From Streptomyces sp. AV19 (GTDB lineage: Bacteria > Actinomycetota > Actinomycetes > Streptomycetales > Streptomycetaceae), in NCBI RefSeq assembly GCF_015999245.1, contig NZ_JAEAMR010000020.1, positions 131,156-195,155 of the forward strand: DNA of 64,000 bases. Direction: 5' to 3'. Position 1 is the first letter of the stretch, and each line of letters opens with the position of its first letter. The position numbers and the translations under genes are program-made. Below the pieces are notes generated by a model. The model was not told where the DNA came from. It was given only the letters and a program-made list of their open reading frames with translations, and did no database searches. Below are positions 8,249 to 16,151 of the stretch, piece after piece.

Positions 8249-8902
8249 ATGCCACTTCACTCCTCCCCCGTCCACCACCCCCTCTTCGCCCGCTTCTGCC
8301 TGAAGGCCGGCCCGGCCCTGGACCGCAGGGCCGGGCCGGCGGCGCACCGCAGAGAGCTGCTCGCCGGGCTGTCCGGGCGGGTGATCGAGATCGGGGCCGG
8401 GCAGGGCCTGAACTTCCCGTACTACCCGGACGCCGTCTCCGAGGTGGTGGCGATCGAGCCCGAGCGCCTGCTGCGCCGGCAAGCCGCGCAGGCCGCGGTG
8501 CGCTGCGGCGTTCCGGTGGACGTCGTCCCGGCGGTGGCCGAGGCGCTGCCGGTCAAGAGCGAGGCGTTCGACGCGGCCGTGGTGTCGCTGGTGCTGTGTT
8601 CCGTGCGGGACGTCCCGAGGGCGCTCGCGGAGCTGCGGCGCGTCCTGCGGCCGGGCGGCGAACTGCGTTTCTTCGAGCACGGGATCGCCGAGGGCGGCGC
8701 GCTGCCGGCCGTGCAGCGGGCGCTGGACCGCACCGTGTGGCCGGTGCTCTTCGGCGGCTGCCACACGGCCCGCGACCCGCTGACCGCGATCCGGGCGGCC
8801 GGATTCGCCCTCGGTACGTGGCGGCGGCTGCGGGTGCCGGAGGGCCCGGTACGGCTGCCGTCCTCGCCCTGTGTGACAGGGGTCGCTGTCCGTCCGGCCT
8901 AA
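8249..8902 (+). CDS. class I SAM-dependent methyltransferase
   Basis: 217 residues of the Methyltransf_11 type. SAM motif I is VIEIGAGQGLNFPYYP (45-60), the acidic end of strand beta2 is EVVAIEPE, and the post-motif AVVSLVLCSVRDVPRALAEL and LRPGGELRFFEHG are present. Substrate unknown. It follows bioD by 60 bases on the same strand but is not a biotin-pathway enzyme; a BioC role (malonyl-ACP methylation) cannot be excluded but nothing specific supports it. Confidence 0.85.
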   Translation: MPLHSSPVHHPLFARFCLKAGPALDRRAGPAAHRRELLAGLSGRVIEIGAGQGLNFPYYPDAVSEVVAIEPERLLRRQAAQAAVRCGVPVDVVPAVAEALPVKSEAFDAAVVSLVLCSVRDVPRALAELRRVLRPGGELRFFEHGIAEGGALPAVQRALDRTVWPVLFGGCHTARDPLTAIRAAGFALGTWRRLRVPEGPVRLPSSPCVTGVAVRPA

Positions 8903-8904
8903 AA

Positions 8905-8919
8905 CGGAGGTACCCTCCG
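8905..8919 (+). promoter_or_regulatory. short perfect inverted repeat before the F420 oxidoreductase
   Basis: CGGAGG-TAC-CCTCCG, 3 bases after the methyltransferase stop, followed by clustered GATC repeats (8921-8948). Either a weak terminator or a repressor site for the next gene. Confidence 0.3.
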
Positions 8920-8972
8920 GATCGAAGATCGAAAAAGATCGAGAGATCAGGACCCAGATCCGAGGGGGAAGC

Positions 8973-9854
8973 GTGTCCCGTCCGTTCCGATTCGCCGTCA
9001 ACATGCTGGACATCGGCACGGCCGCCGAATGGCGGCAGAAGTGCCGCAGGGCCGAGGCCCTGGGCTACGACGTCATTCTCGTCCCGGACCATCTGGGGAT
9101 GCCGGCGCCTTTTCCCTCGCTGGTGGCGGCGGCCGAGGCGACGGAGCGCCCGCGCGTGGGCACGTTCGTCCTCAACGCCGGGTTCTACAGCCCCGCGCTG
9201 CTGGCCCGCGAGGTGGCCACCACCGACCGGCTCACCGGCGGCCGGCTGGAGCTGGGGCTCGGCACCGGTTACGTCAAGGCCGAACACGACGCCGCGGGGC
9301 TGCCGTTCGGCTCGCCGCGCGAGCGCGTCGACCGTCTGGAGCGCACGATCACCGAGCTGAAGCGGCTGCTGGACGACCCGGAGCACGCCCCGCGTCCCGC
9401 GCAGAGCCCGCAGCCGCCCCTGCTGCTGGGCGGCAACGGCAACCGCGTCCTGCGCCTGTCCGCGCGGCACGCGGACATCGCGGCCTTCACCGGCGGGATC
9501 GTCGGCGCCGACGGCGCCCTGCGCCTGACCACCCCGGACGAGCTCGACGAGCGCGTCGCCGCCTACCACTCCTTCGCGGCGGACCGCACGGCCCCGGTGG
9601 AGCTCAACTACCTCGTCCAGCACGTGACGCCCGGTCCCGACCGGCACGCTGCGGCGCGCGGGTTCGCCCCCGACACGCCGGGGCTCACCGACGACGAGCT
9701 GCTGTCCCACCCCGCGCTCCTCAGCGGCACGACGAAGGACATGGCCGAGCAGCTCCTCGCGCACCGCGAGCGGTACGGCTTCAGCTACTACACCGTCCTG
9801 GAGCCGGCCCTGGACGCCTTCGCCCCGGTGATCGAGGAGCTGCGCGGGGCCTGA
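8973..9854 (+). CDS. LLM-class F420-dependent oxidoreductase
   Basis: 293-residue luciferase-like TIM-barrel protein. Family signatures: RAEALGYDVILVPDHLG (about 26-42), VGTFVLNAGFYSPALLAREVAT, GRLELGLGTGYV and SPRERVDRLERTI. LLM enzymes of this kind use coenzyme F420 or FMN for hydride transfer; the substrate cannot be inferred. The GTG at 8973 has a strong GAGGGGG ribosome site. Confidence 0.87.
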   Translation: MSRPFRFAVNMLDIGTAAEWRQKCRRAEALGYDVILVPDHLGMPAPFPSLVAAAEATERPRVGTFVLNAGFYSPALLAREVATTDRLTGGRLELGLGTGYVKAEHDAAGLPFGSPRERVDRLERTITELKRLLDDPEHAPRPAQSPQPPLLLGGNGNRVLRLSARHADIAAFTGGIVGADGALRLTTPDELDERVAAYHSFAADRTAPVELNYLVQHVTPGPDRHAAARGFAPDTPGLTDDELLSHPALLSGTTKDMAEQLLAHRERYGFSYYTVLEPALDAFAPVIEELRGA

Positions 9855-9865
9855 CCCACGGACCT

Positions 9866-10040
9866 GACGCATGGCGGAGGACGCCCACTGCTTTGCCTTT
9901 CCTTTACCATGGACGGCCCCAGCCTCTCGGGGTACAGACCACAACGAAAGGTGTGAGCGTCCTCCATGGGCGAGCCTCCCAGTAGCCCCCTCCGTCGGCA
10001 CCGCGCGCCGCTGCGGCCCGTGCACGACCATGGGACGGAG
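9866..10040 (+). promoter_or_regulatory. structured leader before the CorC/HlyC pair
   Basis: The 197-bp gap before the first CBS-domain gene contains a long-range perfect pairing, GGAGGACGC (9876-9884) with GCGTCCTCC (9957-9965), enclosing a small CCCC/GGGG hairpin near 9920-9932. It could be a cis-regulatory RNA for a divalent-cation-linked operon. I do not recognise a named riboswitch class. Confidence 0.3.
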
Positions 10041-10051
10041 GTGACCACCCG

Positions 10052-11392
10052 ATGACCGAAGCGCTCCTGCTGGCACTGACCGTGCTGCTGACGCTGGCCT
10101 GCGCCGTCTTCGTCGCGGCCGAGTTCTCGCTCACCACCGTGGAGCGCGGCGAGCTGGAGAACGCCGCCGAGGCCGGCGACCGGCGCGCCCGCGGCGCGCT
10201 GCGGGCCGTGCGCGGCCTGACCTTCCAGCTGTCCGGCGCCCAGCTCGGCATCACCGTCACCGGCCTGGTCATCGGCATGATCTCCAAGCCGTCCCTGGCC
10301 AAGCTCCTCACCGGACCCGTCGAGGCCGTCGGCCTGTCCGCCGGGGTCGCGTCCTCGGTGGCCCTCGCTCTCGGCACCCTGCTGTCCACCGTGGTGCTGA
10401 TGGTCGTCGGCGAGCTGGTGCCCAAGAACTGGGCGATCTCCCGGCCCCTGCCGGTGGCCCGCGCCGTCGCCGGTCCGCAGCGCGCCTTCTCCCACCTGTT
10501 CCGGCCGCTGATCCGGCACCTGAACAACACCGCCAACCACGTGGTACGCCGCATGGGCCTGGAGCCCGCCGAGGAGCTGGCCACCGCCCGCGGCCCCCGC
10601 GAGCTGGCCGCCCTCGCCCGGCACTCCGCCCGGCAGGGGGCGCTGGAGGCGGACACCGCCGAACTGTTCGTCCGCACCCTCAACCTCTCCGACCTCACCG
10701 CGGGCCATGTGATGACCCCGCGCGTGCAGGTCACCGCCCTGGAGGCCCGGGCCACCGCCGAGGACGTGGCCAACGCCACCCGGGCCACCGGCCTGTCCCG
10801 CTTCCCCGTCTACCGGCACAGCCTGGACGCCGTGGTGGGCGTCGCCCACATCAAGGACGTGATCGCCGTACCCGCCGGCGAACGCCCGCACCGGCCCGTG
10901 ACCGCGCTGCTGCGCGAGCCCCTGTTCGTCCCCCAGTCCCTGACCGTCGACCGGCTGCTGGACCGGCTGTCCGCCAAGCGCAGCATGGCCGTGGTCATCG
11001 ACGAGTACGGCGGCACCGCGGGCGTGGTGACCCTGGAGGACATCGTCGAGGAGGTCGTCGGCGAGGTCCGCGACGAGCACGACCCGGCCGAACGGCTCGG
11101 CCTGGCCCCCGTCGGCACCGACGCCGCGGGCCGCCGGGTCTACGACGCCGACGGCGCCGTCCGCACCGACGACCAGCTGGAGGCCATCGGCCTGCGCGCG
11201 CCCGAGGGCCCCTACGAGACGCTCGCCGGCCTGATCGCCACCGGCCTCGGCCGCATCCCCGTCACCGGGGACGTGCTGGAGGTGGCGGGCTGGCGCGCCG
11301 AGGTGACCGACGCCTCCGGGCGGCGCGCGGCCCGGGTGCGGCTGACGGCCCCCGCGAACGGCACCTCCGACGGCGGGGAGGCCGGCCGATGA
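10052..11392 (+). CDS. HlyC/CorC-family membrane protein, DUF21 plus CBS domains (first of pair)
   Basis: 446 residues. The DUF21 (CNNM) membrane domain occupies about 1-190 with 3-4 hydrophobic helices, including the family motif VVGELVPKNWA. Two CBS motifs follow (VMTPRVQVTALEAR... and KRSMAVVIDEYGGTAGVVTLEDI), then a C-terminal CorC_HlyC transporter-associated domain. Relatives are implicated in Mg2+/Co2+ homeostasis or sodium-linked magnesium efflux; the cation here is unproven. The stop overlaps the next start (ATGA), so the two paralogues are co-translated and may form a heterodimer. Confidence 0.9.
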   Translation: MTEALLLALTVLLTLACAVFVAAEFSLTTVERGELENAAEAGDRRARGALRAVRGLTFQLSGAQLGITVTGLVIGMISKPSLAKLLTGPVEAVGLSAGVASSVALALGTLLSTVVLMVVGELVPKNWAISRPLPVARAVAGPQRAFSHLFRPLIRHLNNTANHVVRRMGLEPAEELATARGPRELAALARHSARQGALEADTAELFVRTLNLSDLTAGHVMTPRVQVTALEARATAEDVANATRATGLSRFPVYRHSLDAVVGVAHIKDVIAVPAGERPHRPVTALLREPLFVPQSLTVDRLLDRLSAKRSMAVVIDEYGGTAGVVTLEDIVEEVVGEVRDEHDPAERLGLAPVGTDAAGRRVYDADGAVRTDDQLEAIGLRAPEGPYETLAGLIATGLGRIPVTGDVLEVAGWRAEVTDASGRRAARVRLTAPANGTSDGGEAGR

Positions 11393-12402
11393 CCGCCGTC
11401 CAGCTGCTGATCGGCCTGGCGACCCTGGTCGCCAACGCCTTCTTCGTCGGCGCCGAGTTCGCCCTGATCTCCGTGCGCCGCGACCAGGTCGAGCCGTACG
11501 CCGAGCGGGGCGACCGGCGGGCCCGCTCGGTGCTGTGGGGCCTGGAGCACATCTCGGCGCTGATGGCCGCGGCCCAGCTCGGGATCACGCTGTGCACCCT
11601 GGTCCTCGGCGTCGTCGCCGAACCGGCCTTCGCCACGCTGCTGGAGCCCGCGCTGCACGCGGCCGGGGTGCCGTCCGGCGGCATCCACGCGATCGCGTTC
11701 GCCTTCGCGCTGGCCGTGGCCACCTATCTGCACATGCTCTTCGGCGAGATGGTGCCCAAGAACATCGCGCTCGCCGAGCCGGTGCGCACCGCGCTCCTCC
11801 TCGGCCCGCCGCTGGTCGCGCTCTCGCACGCCCTGCGCCCGGTGGTCTTCACGATCAACCGGCTCGCCAACGGCGTGCTGCGGCTGCTGCGCGTCGAGCC
11901 CAAGGACGAGGTGGCGGCGGTCTTCTCGGACGACCAGCTGGCCCGGATGGTGACCGACTCCAGCGCCGCCGGGCTGCTCGACGAGCGCTCCACGGAGCGG
12001 CTGCGCGACGCGCTGGAGCTGGGCAAGCGCCCGGTCGGGGACGTGGTGCTGCCGGTCGACCGGGTGGTCTCGGCCCGCATCGGCGTGACCCCGGAGGGCC
12101 TGGAGCGGCTGTCGGCCGGCTCGGGCTTCTCCCGCTTCCCCGTCGTCGACGGCACCGGCCGCATCCTCGGCTACCTGCACGTCAAGGACGCCCTCGACGC
12201 GAGCCCGCGCGACGTCCCCTTCCCCACGGACTCCATGCGCCCCATCGCCCGGGTCCGCGCCGACACCCCGCTCGACGACGTCATCACCGCGATGAGCGGC
12301 ACCGGCGCCCACCTGGCGGCGGTGGTCGGGGCGGACGACCGGCTCACGGGCCTGGTCACGCTGGAGGACGTGCTGCGCCGGCTGGTCGGGCAGCGGCTGT
12401 GA
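11389..12402 (+). CDS. HlyC/CorC-family membrane protein, DUF21 plus CBS domains (second of pair)
   Basis: 337 residues, paralogous to the preceding gene. The DUF21 domain has FGEMVPKNIAL near residue 120 and paired CBS motifs (GDVVLPVDRVVS... and GAHLAAVVGADDRLTGLVTLEDVL). Unlike its partner it lacks the C-terminal CorC_HlyC domain and ends shortly after the second CBS motif. This long-plus-short tandem is common in Streptomyces. It starts inside the upstream stop (ATGA). Confidence 0.9.
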   Translation: MTAVQLLIGLATLVANAFFVGAEFALISVRRDQVEPYAERGDRRARSVLWGLEHISALMAAAQLGITLCTLVLGVVAEPAFATLLEPALHAAGVPSGGIHAIAFAFALAVATYLHMLFGEMVPKNIALAEPVRTALLLGPPLVALSHALRPVVFTINRLANGVLRLLRVEPKDEVAAVFSDDQLARMVTDSSAAGLLDERSTERLRDALELGKRPVGDVVLPVDRVVSARIGVTPEGLERLSAGSGFSRFPVVDGTGRILGYLHVKDALDASPRDVPFPTDSMRPIARVRADTPLDDVITAMSGTGAHLAAVVGADDRLTGLVTLEDVLRRLVGQRL

Positions 12403-12490
12403 GCCGGGCCATGGGCCGTTCGCCGGGCGGGAGCGGGCGGGCGGAAGCGGGCGGGCGGAAGCAGGAGGACCGGAGTAGGATCACCGCGCC

Positions 12491-13324
12491 ATGCCGATGA
12501 ATGCCACATACACCAGTTTTGTCGCGGTCGGGGACTCCTTCACCGAGGGCATGTCGGACGGCCTGCCCGACGGCTCGTACCGCGGCTGGGCCGACCTGCT
12601 CGCGACCCGGCTCGCCGCCCGTACGCCCGGCTTCCGCTACGCCAACCTGGCCGTGCGCGGCAAGCTCATCGGGCAGATCGCCGACGAACAGGCGGCCCCC
12701 GCGGCGGCGCTGGGCGCGGACCTGGTGACGCTGGTGGGCGGGCTCAACGACGTCCTGCGGCCCAACTGCGACGTGGACCTGGTGTGCGCCCGGCTGGCCG
12801 CGACCGCGGACCGGCTGGCGGCCGGGTCCGGGCGGCTGGTGCTGATGCGCAGCCCGGGCCGGCGCGGGCCGGTGCTGGAGCGCGTCCGGCCCCGGATGGA
12901 GCGGCTCTTCGGCTTCGTCGAGGAACTGGCCGGCCGGCACGACGCCGTGCTCGTCGACCTCTTCGGCTCCGAGGCGCTGGGCGACCCGCGGATGTGGGCC
13001 GAGGACCGCCTGCACCTCAACGCCGAGGGGCACCGGCGGGTGGCCGAGGCCGTCTGGCAGGCGCTCGGCCACCCCGCCGAGTCCGACTGGCGGGCACCCC
13101 TGCCGCCGGCGGCGCGCCCCGGCTGGACCGCCCGGCGCGGCTCGGACCTGCGCTTCGCCCGCGAGCACCTGGGCCCGTGGATCGGCCGGCGGCTCACCGG
13201 CCGGTCCTCCGGGGACGGCCGGGCGGGCGCCCACTTCAGCGCCGAGCGGGGCGAGGCGTTCTTCGTCACGCCGGTGACGGACCCGCCGGGGTGCGTGACC
13301 GGGTGGCGTCCGGCGGTGTCGTAG
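12491..13324 (+). CDS. SGNH/GDSL-family hydrolase
   Basis: 277 residues. Block I is FVAVGDSFTEGMSDGLPDG with the nucleophile Ser in GDSFTEG (about residues 13-19), block III is GGLNDVLRP with the oxyanion Asn, and block V is DRLHLNAEGHRRVA with the catalytic Asp/His. No signal peptide, so cytoplasmic; an esterase or acyl hydrolase of unknown substrate. The last 60 residues are a less conserved extension. Confidence 0.9.
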   Translation: MPMNATYTSFVAVGDSFTEGMSDGLPDGSYRGWADLLATRLAARTPGFRYANLAVRGKLIGQIADEQAAPAAALGADLVTLVGGLNDVLRPNCDVDLVCARLAATADRLAAGSGRLVLMRSPGRRGPVLERVRPRMERLFGFVEELAGRHDAVLVDLFGSEALGDPRMWAEDRLHLNAEGHRRVAEAVWQALGHPAESDWRAPLPPAARPGWTARRGSDLRFAREHLGPWIGRRLTGRSSGDGRAGAHFSAERGEAFFVTPVTDPPGCVTGWRPAVS

Positions 13325-13400
13325 GAAGACCGGTGTCGTACGAACGCACGATCCGCACCGCGGCACGGAGCTGCGCGAACCGCCAGTAGACTTCCGACAC

Positions 13401-14834
13401 GTGACTGCAAAGCCTCGTATCCCCAACGTCCTGGCCGGCCGCTACGCCTCCACCGAGCTGGCCGTCCTGTGGTCCCCCGAGTACAAGGTGACCCTGGAGC
13501 GCAAGCTGTGGCTCGCCGTGCTCCGCGCCCAGAAGGACCTGGGCATCGAGGTGCCGGACGCCGCCCTCGCCGACTACGAGCGGGTGCTGGACCGGGTGGA
13601 CCTCGCCTCGATCGCCGAGCGCGAGAAGGTCACGCGCCACGACGTGAAGGCGCGGATCGAGGAGTTCAACGCGCTGGCCGGGCACGAGCACGTGCACAAG
13701 GGCATGACCTCCCGCGACCTGACCGAGAACGTCGAACAGCTGCAGATCCGGCTCTCCCTGGAGCTGGTCCGCGACCGCGTCGTCGCCGTCCTGGCCCGGC
13801 TGGGCAAGCTGGCCGCCGACCACGCCGAGCTGGTCATGGCCGGCCGCTCGCACAACGTCGCCGCCCAGGCCACCACGCTCGGCAAGCGCTTCGCGACCAC
13901 GGCCGACGAACTCCTCGTCGCCCACGGCCGGGTGGAGGAGCTGCTGGCCCGCTACCCGCTGCGCGGGATCAAGGGCCCGGTCGGCACCGCCCAGGACATG
14001 CTCGACCTGCTCGGCGGCGACGCCGCGAAGCTGGCCGAGCTGGAGCAGCGGATCGCCGAACACCTCGGCTTCGCCCACGCCTTCACCTCGGTCGGCCAGG
14101 TCTACCCGCGCTCGCTGGACTACGACGTGGTCACCGCGCTGGTGCAGCTGGCCGCCGCGCCGTCCTCGCTGGCCAAGACGGTCCGGCTGATGGCCGGCCA
14201 CGAGCTGGTGACCGAGGGCTTCAAGCCCGGCCAGGTCGGTTCGTCCGCCATGCCGCACAAGATGAACACCCGCTCCTGCGAGCGCGTCAACGGCCTGATG
14301 GTCATCCTGCGCGGCTACGCCTCGATGACCGGCGAGCTGGCGGGCGACCAGTGGAACGAGGGCGACGTCTCCTGCTCGGTCGTGCGCCGCGTGGCGCTGC
14401 CGGACGCGTTCTTCGCGCTCGACGGCCTGCTGGAGACCTTCCTGACGGTGCTGGACGAGTTCGGCGCCTTCCCGGCCGTCGTCGCCCGGGAGCTGGACCG
14501 CTACCTGCCCTTCCTCGCCACCACCAAGGTGCTGATGGGCGCGGTGCGCGCGGGCGTCGGGCGCGAGGTCGCGCACGAGGCCATCAAGGAGCACGCGGTC
14601 GCCTCCGCGCTGGCCATGCGCGAGCAGGGCGCCGAGCGCAACGAGCTGCTGAACAAGCTGGCCGCCGACGAGCGGATCCCGCTGGACCGTGCCGCGCTGG
14701 ACGCGCTGATGGCCGACAAGCTCTCCTTCACCGGTGCCGCCGCCGACCAGGTCGCCTCCGTGGCCGCCCGGATCGAGGAGATCGTCAAGTCCCGTCCGGA
14801 GGCCGCCGGTTACACGCCGGGGGCGATCCTCTGA
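13401..14834 (+). CDS. purB: adenylosuccinate lyase (PurB)
   Basis: 477 residues of the fumarase/aspartase superfamily, acting twice in purine synthesis (SAICAR to AICAR, adenylosuccinate to AMP). Superfamily blocks: HKGMTSRDLTEN (99-110), AGRSHNVAAQATT (147-159) and the signature GSSAMPHKMN (280-289) with the catalytic Ser loop. The GTG at 13401 matches the conserved N-terminus (RIPNVLAGRYAS). The stop codon overlaps the presumed CTG start of mug by three bases. Confidence 0.96.
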   Translation: MTAKPRIPNVLAGRYASTELAVLWSPEYKVTLERKLWLAVLRAQKDLGIEVPDAALADYERVLDRVDLASIAEREKVTRHDVKARIEEFNALAGHEHVHKGMTSRDLTENVEQLQIRLSLELVRDRVVAVLARLGKLAADHAELVMAGRSHNVAAQATTLGKRFATTADELLVAHGRVEELLARYPLRGIKGPVGTAQDMLDLLGGDAAKLAELEQRIAEHLGFAHAFTSVGQVYPRSLDYDVVTALVQLAAAPSSLAKTVRLMAGHELVTEGFKPGQVGSSAMPHKMNTRSCERVNGLMVILRGYASMTGELAGDQWNEGDVSCSVVRRVALPDAFFALDGLLETFLTVLDEFGAFPAVVARELDRYLPFLATTKVLMGAVRAGVGREVAHEAIKEHAVASALAMREQGAERNELLNKLAADERIPLDRAALDALMADKLSFTGAAADQVASVAARIEEIVKSRPEAAGYTPGAIL

Positions 14835-15409
14835 CGCGCCGCCCGACCCCTGAGGAACTGGAGGCCGCCCGCGACCGTCTCGTCCCCGACGTGGTCGCGG
14901 ACGGCCTGCGGGTCCTCTTTTGCGGCATCAACCCCGGTCTGATGACGGCCGCGACGGGCCACCACTTCGCCCGCCCCGGCAACCGCTTCTGGCCCGTGCT
15001 CCACGCCTCGGGCTTCACCCCGCGCCTGCTGCACCCCTCGGAGCAGGGCCTCCTGCCGGAGTACGGCCTCGGCATCACCAACGTGGTGGCCCGTGCCTCG
15101 GCCCGGGCGGACGAGCTGACCGACGAGGAGTTCCGCGAGGGCGGCCGCGTCCTCGTCGAGAAGGTGGAACGGCTGCGCCCGCGCTGGCTGGCGGTCGCCG
15201 GGGTGACGGCGTACCGGGTGGCCTTCGGCGACAAGCGGGCCCGCATCGGGCCGCAGGAGCGGACGATAGGCGGCACGCGGATCTGGGCGCTGCCGAATCC
15301 GAGCGGGCTGAACGCGGGTTGGTCGGTCGGGAGGATGGCGGAGGAGTTCGGGCGGCTGCGGGTGGCGGCGGAGGCGGAGGCGGAGGCGGAGGCGGAGGCG
15401 GGCGAGTAG
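14831..15409 (+). CDS. mug: G/U mismatch-specific DNA glycosylase (Mug)
   Basis: 192-residue uracil-DNA-glycosylase-fold enzyme removing uracil or thymine opposite guanine. Active-site block CGINPGLMTAATGHHF (about 31-46) and the intercalation loop LPNPSGLNAGW are intact. The best start is a CTG at 14831: the following TRRPTPEELEAARDRLVPDV matches my recollection of the conserved N-terminus of Streptomyces Mug, and there is no ATG/GTG/TTG in frame until GTG 14891, which would remove it. The C-terminus is a GCGGAG microsatellite encoding (EA)n. Confidence 0.88.
   Translation: MTRRPTPEELEAARDRLVPDVVADGLRVLFCGINPGLMTAATGHHFARPGNRFWPVLHASGFTPRLLHPSEQGLLPEYGLGITNVVARASARADELTDEEFREGGRVLVEKVERLRPRWLAVAGVTAYRVAFGDKRARIGPQERTIGGTRIWALPNPSGLNAGWSVGRMAEEFGRLRVAAEAEAEAEAEAGE
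15362..15405 (+). repeat. GCGGAG microsatellite in the mug 3' end
   Basis: GGCGGA/GCGGAG hexamers repeat about six times and encode the Ala-Glu tail of Mug. Such hexanucleotide tracts are slippage-prone but frame-neutral. Confidence 0.7.
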
Positions 15410-16077
15410 GGGGGTTTGCCCCGGTCCCGCCCTTTCACCATTTCTTCCGGGGCAAGCCCCCCGGGCCCCCTCGGGCCCGTAACGCGGCTTCGCCGCGTTG
15501 ACCGGGGGCTTCGCCCCCCTGGACCCCTGGAACCGCGCTCCGCGCGGTAGGCGGGGGCTTCGCCCCCTGACCCCCCGAAGCGCCCTTCGGACGCTGTCCT
15601 CAAGCGCCGGACGGGCTGGTTTTCGCGCCCGGGCCGGATATTCAGCCCGGGCGGATGTCCGACCTGGGCAGGAGGTCCGGCCCTGGATGGAGATCCGCCC
15701 GGGATGGAGGTCCAGCCCGGGATGGATGTTCAGCTCGGGATGGAGATCCGGCCCGGGATGGATGTTCAGCTAGGGCAGGATGTTCGGCTCGGGCGGGATG
15801 CCCAGCCGGGGTGCGCCACTTCAGCCTGTCCGGCGTTTGAGGACGAGCGGCGGAGCCGCGACAACGGGGTCCGGGGCGGAGCCCCGAAGCGGGGCGCGGG
15901 GGCGCAGCCCCGCAAAGAGGTCCAGGGGCACATGCCCCGGTGGGGGCGCAGGGGGCGAAGCCCCCGCACCACCGCGGCCGAGGGGCGCAGTCCCGGTCAA
16001 CGCGGCACAGCCGCGTTGCGGGCCCGGGGCGCAGCCCCGGAAGAAACGGTGAAAGGGCGGGACCGGGGCAAACCCCC
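15410..16077. repeat. large inverted-repeat intergenic element, copy R2
   Basis: Same architecture as R1. The outer 44-bp arms at 15410-15453 and 16034-16077 differ at one base. Inner arms near 15596-15620 and 15822-15844 carry the GCCGGACGGGCTG / CAGCCTGTCCGGC pair. Between them are about nine degenerate 18-bp tandem units (about 15640-15815, consensus like CGGGATGGATGTTCAGCC) against three in R1. It fills the gap between mug and the ROK gene and holds no gene. Confidence 0.85.
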
Positions 16078-16151
16078 TCCCCCACCCCGCACCCCCCGGG
16101 CTACGATCCGGTGCGGCAAAAGCCACGCAAAAGCACGAGGAGGCGGCAACG

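Noticed and set aside
8249..8902. bioC
   Set aside because: Only generic methyltransferase motifs; no BioC-specific feature and no bioH partner, so a gene symbol is not justified.
15640..15815. 18-bp tandem repeats as a possible CRISPR array
   Set aside because: Repeats are contiguous with no unique spacers and no cas genes; they form the core of the R2 element.
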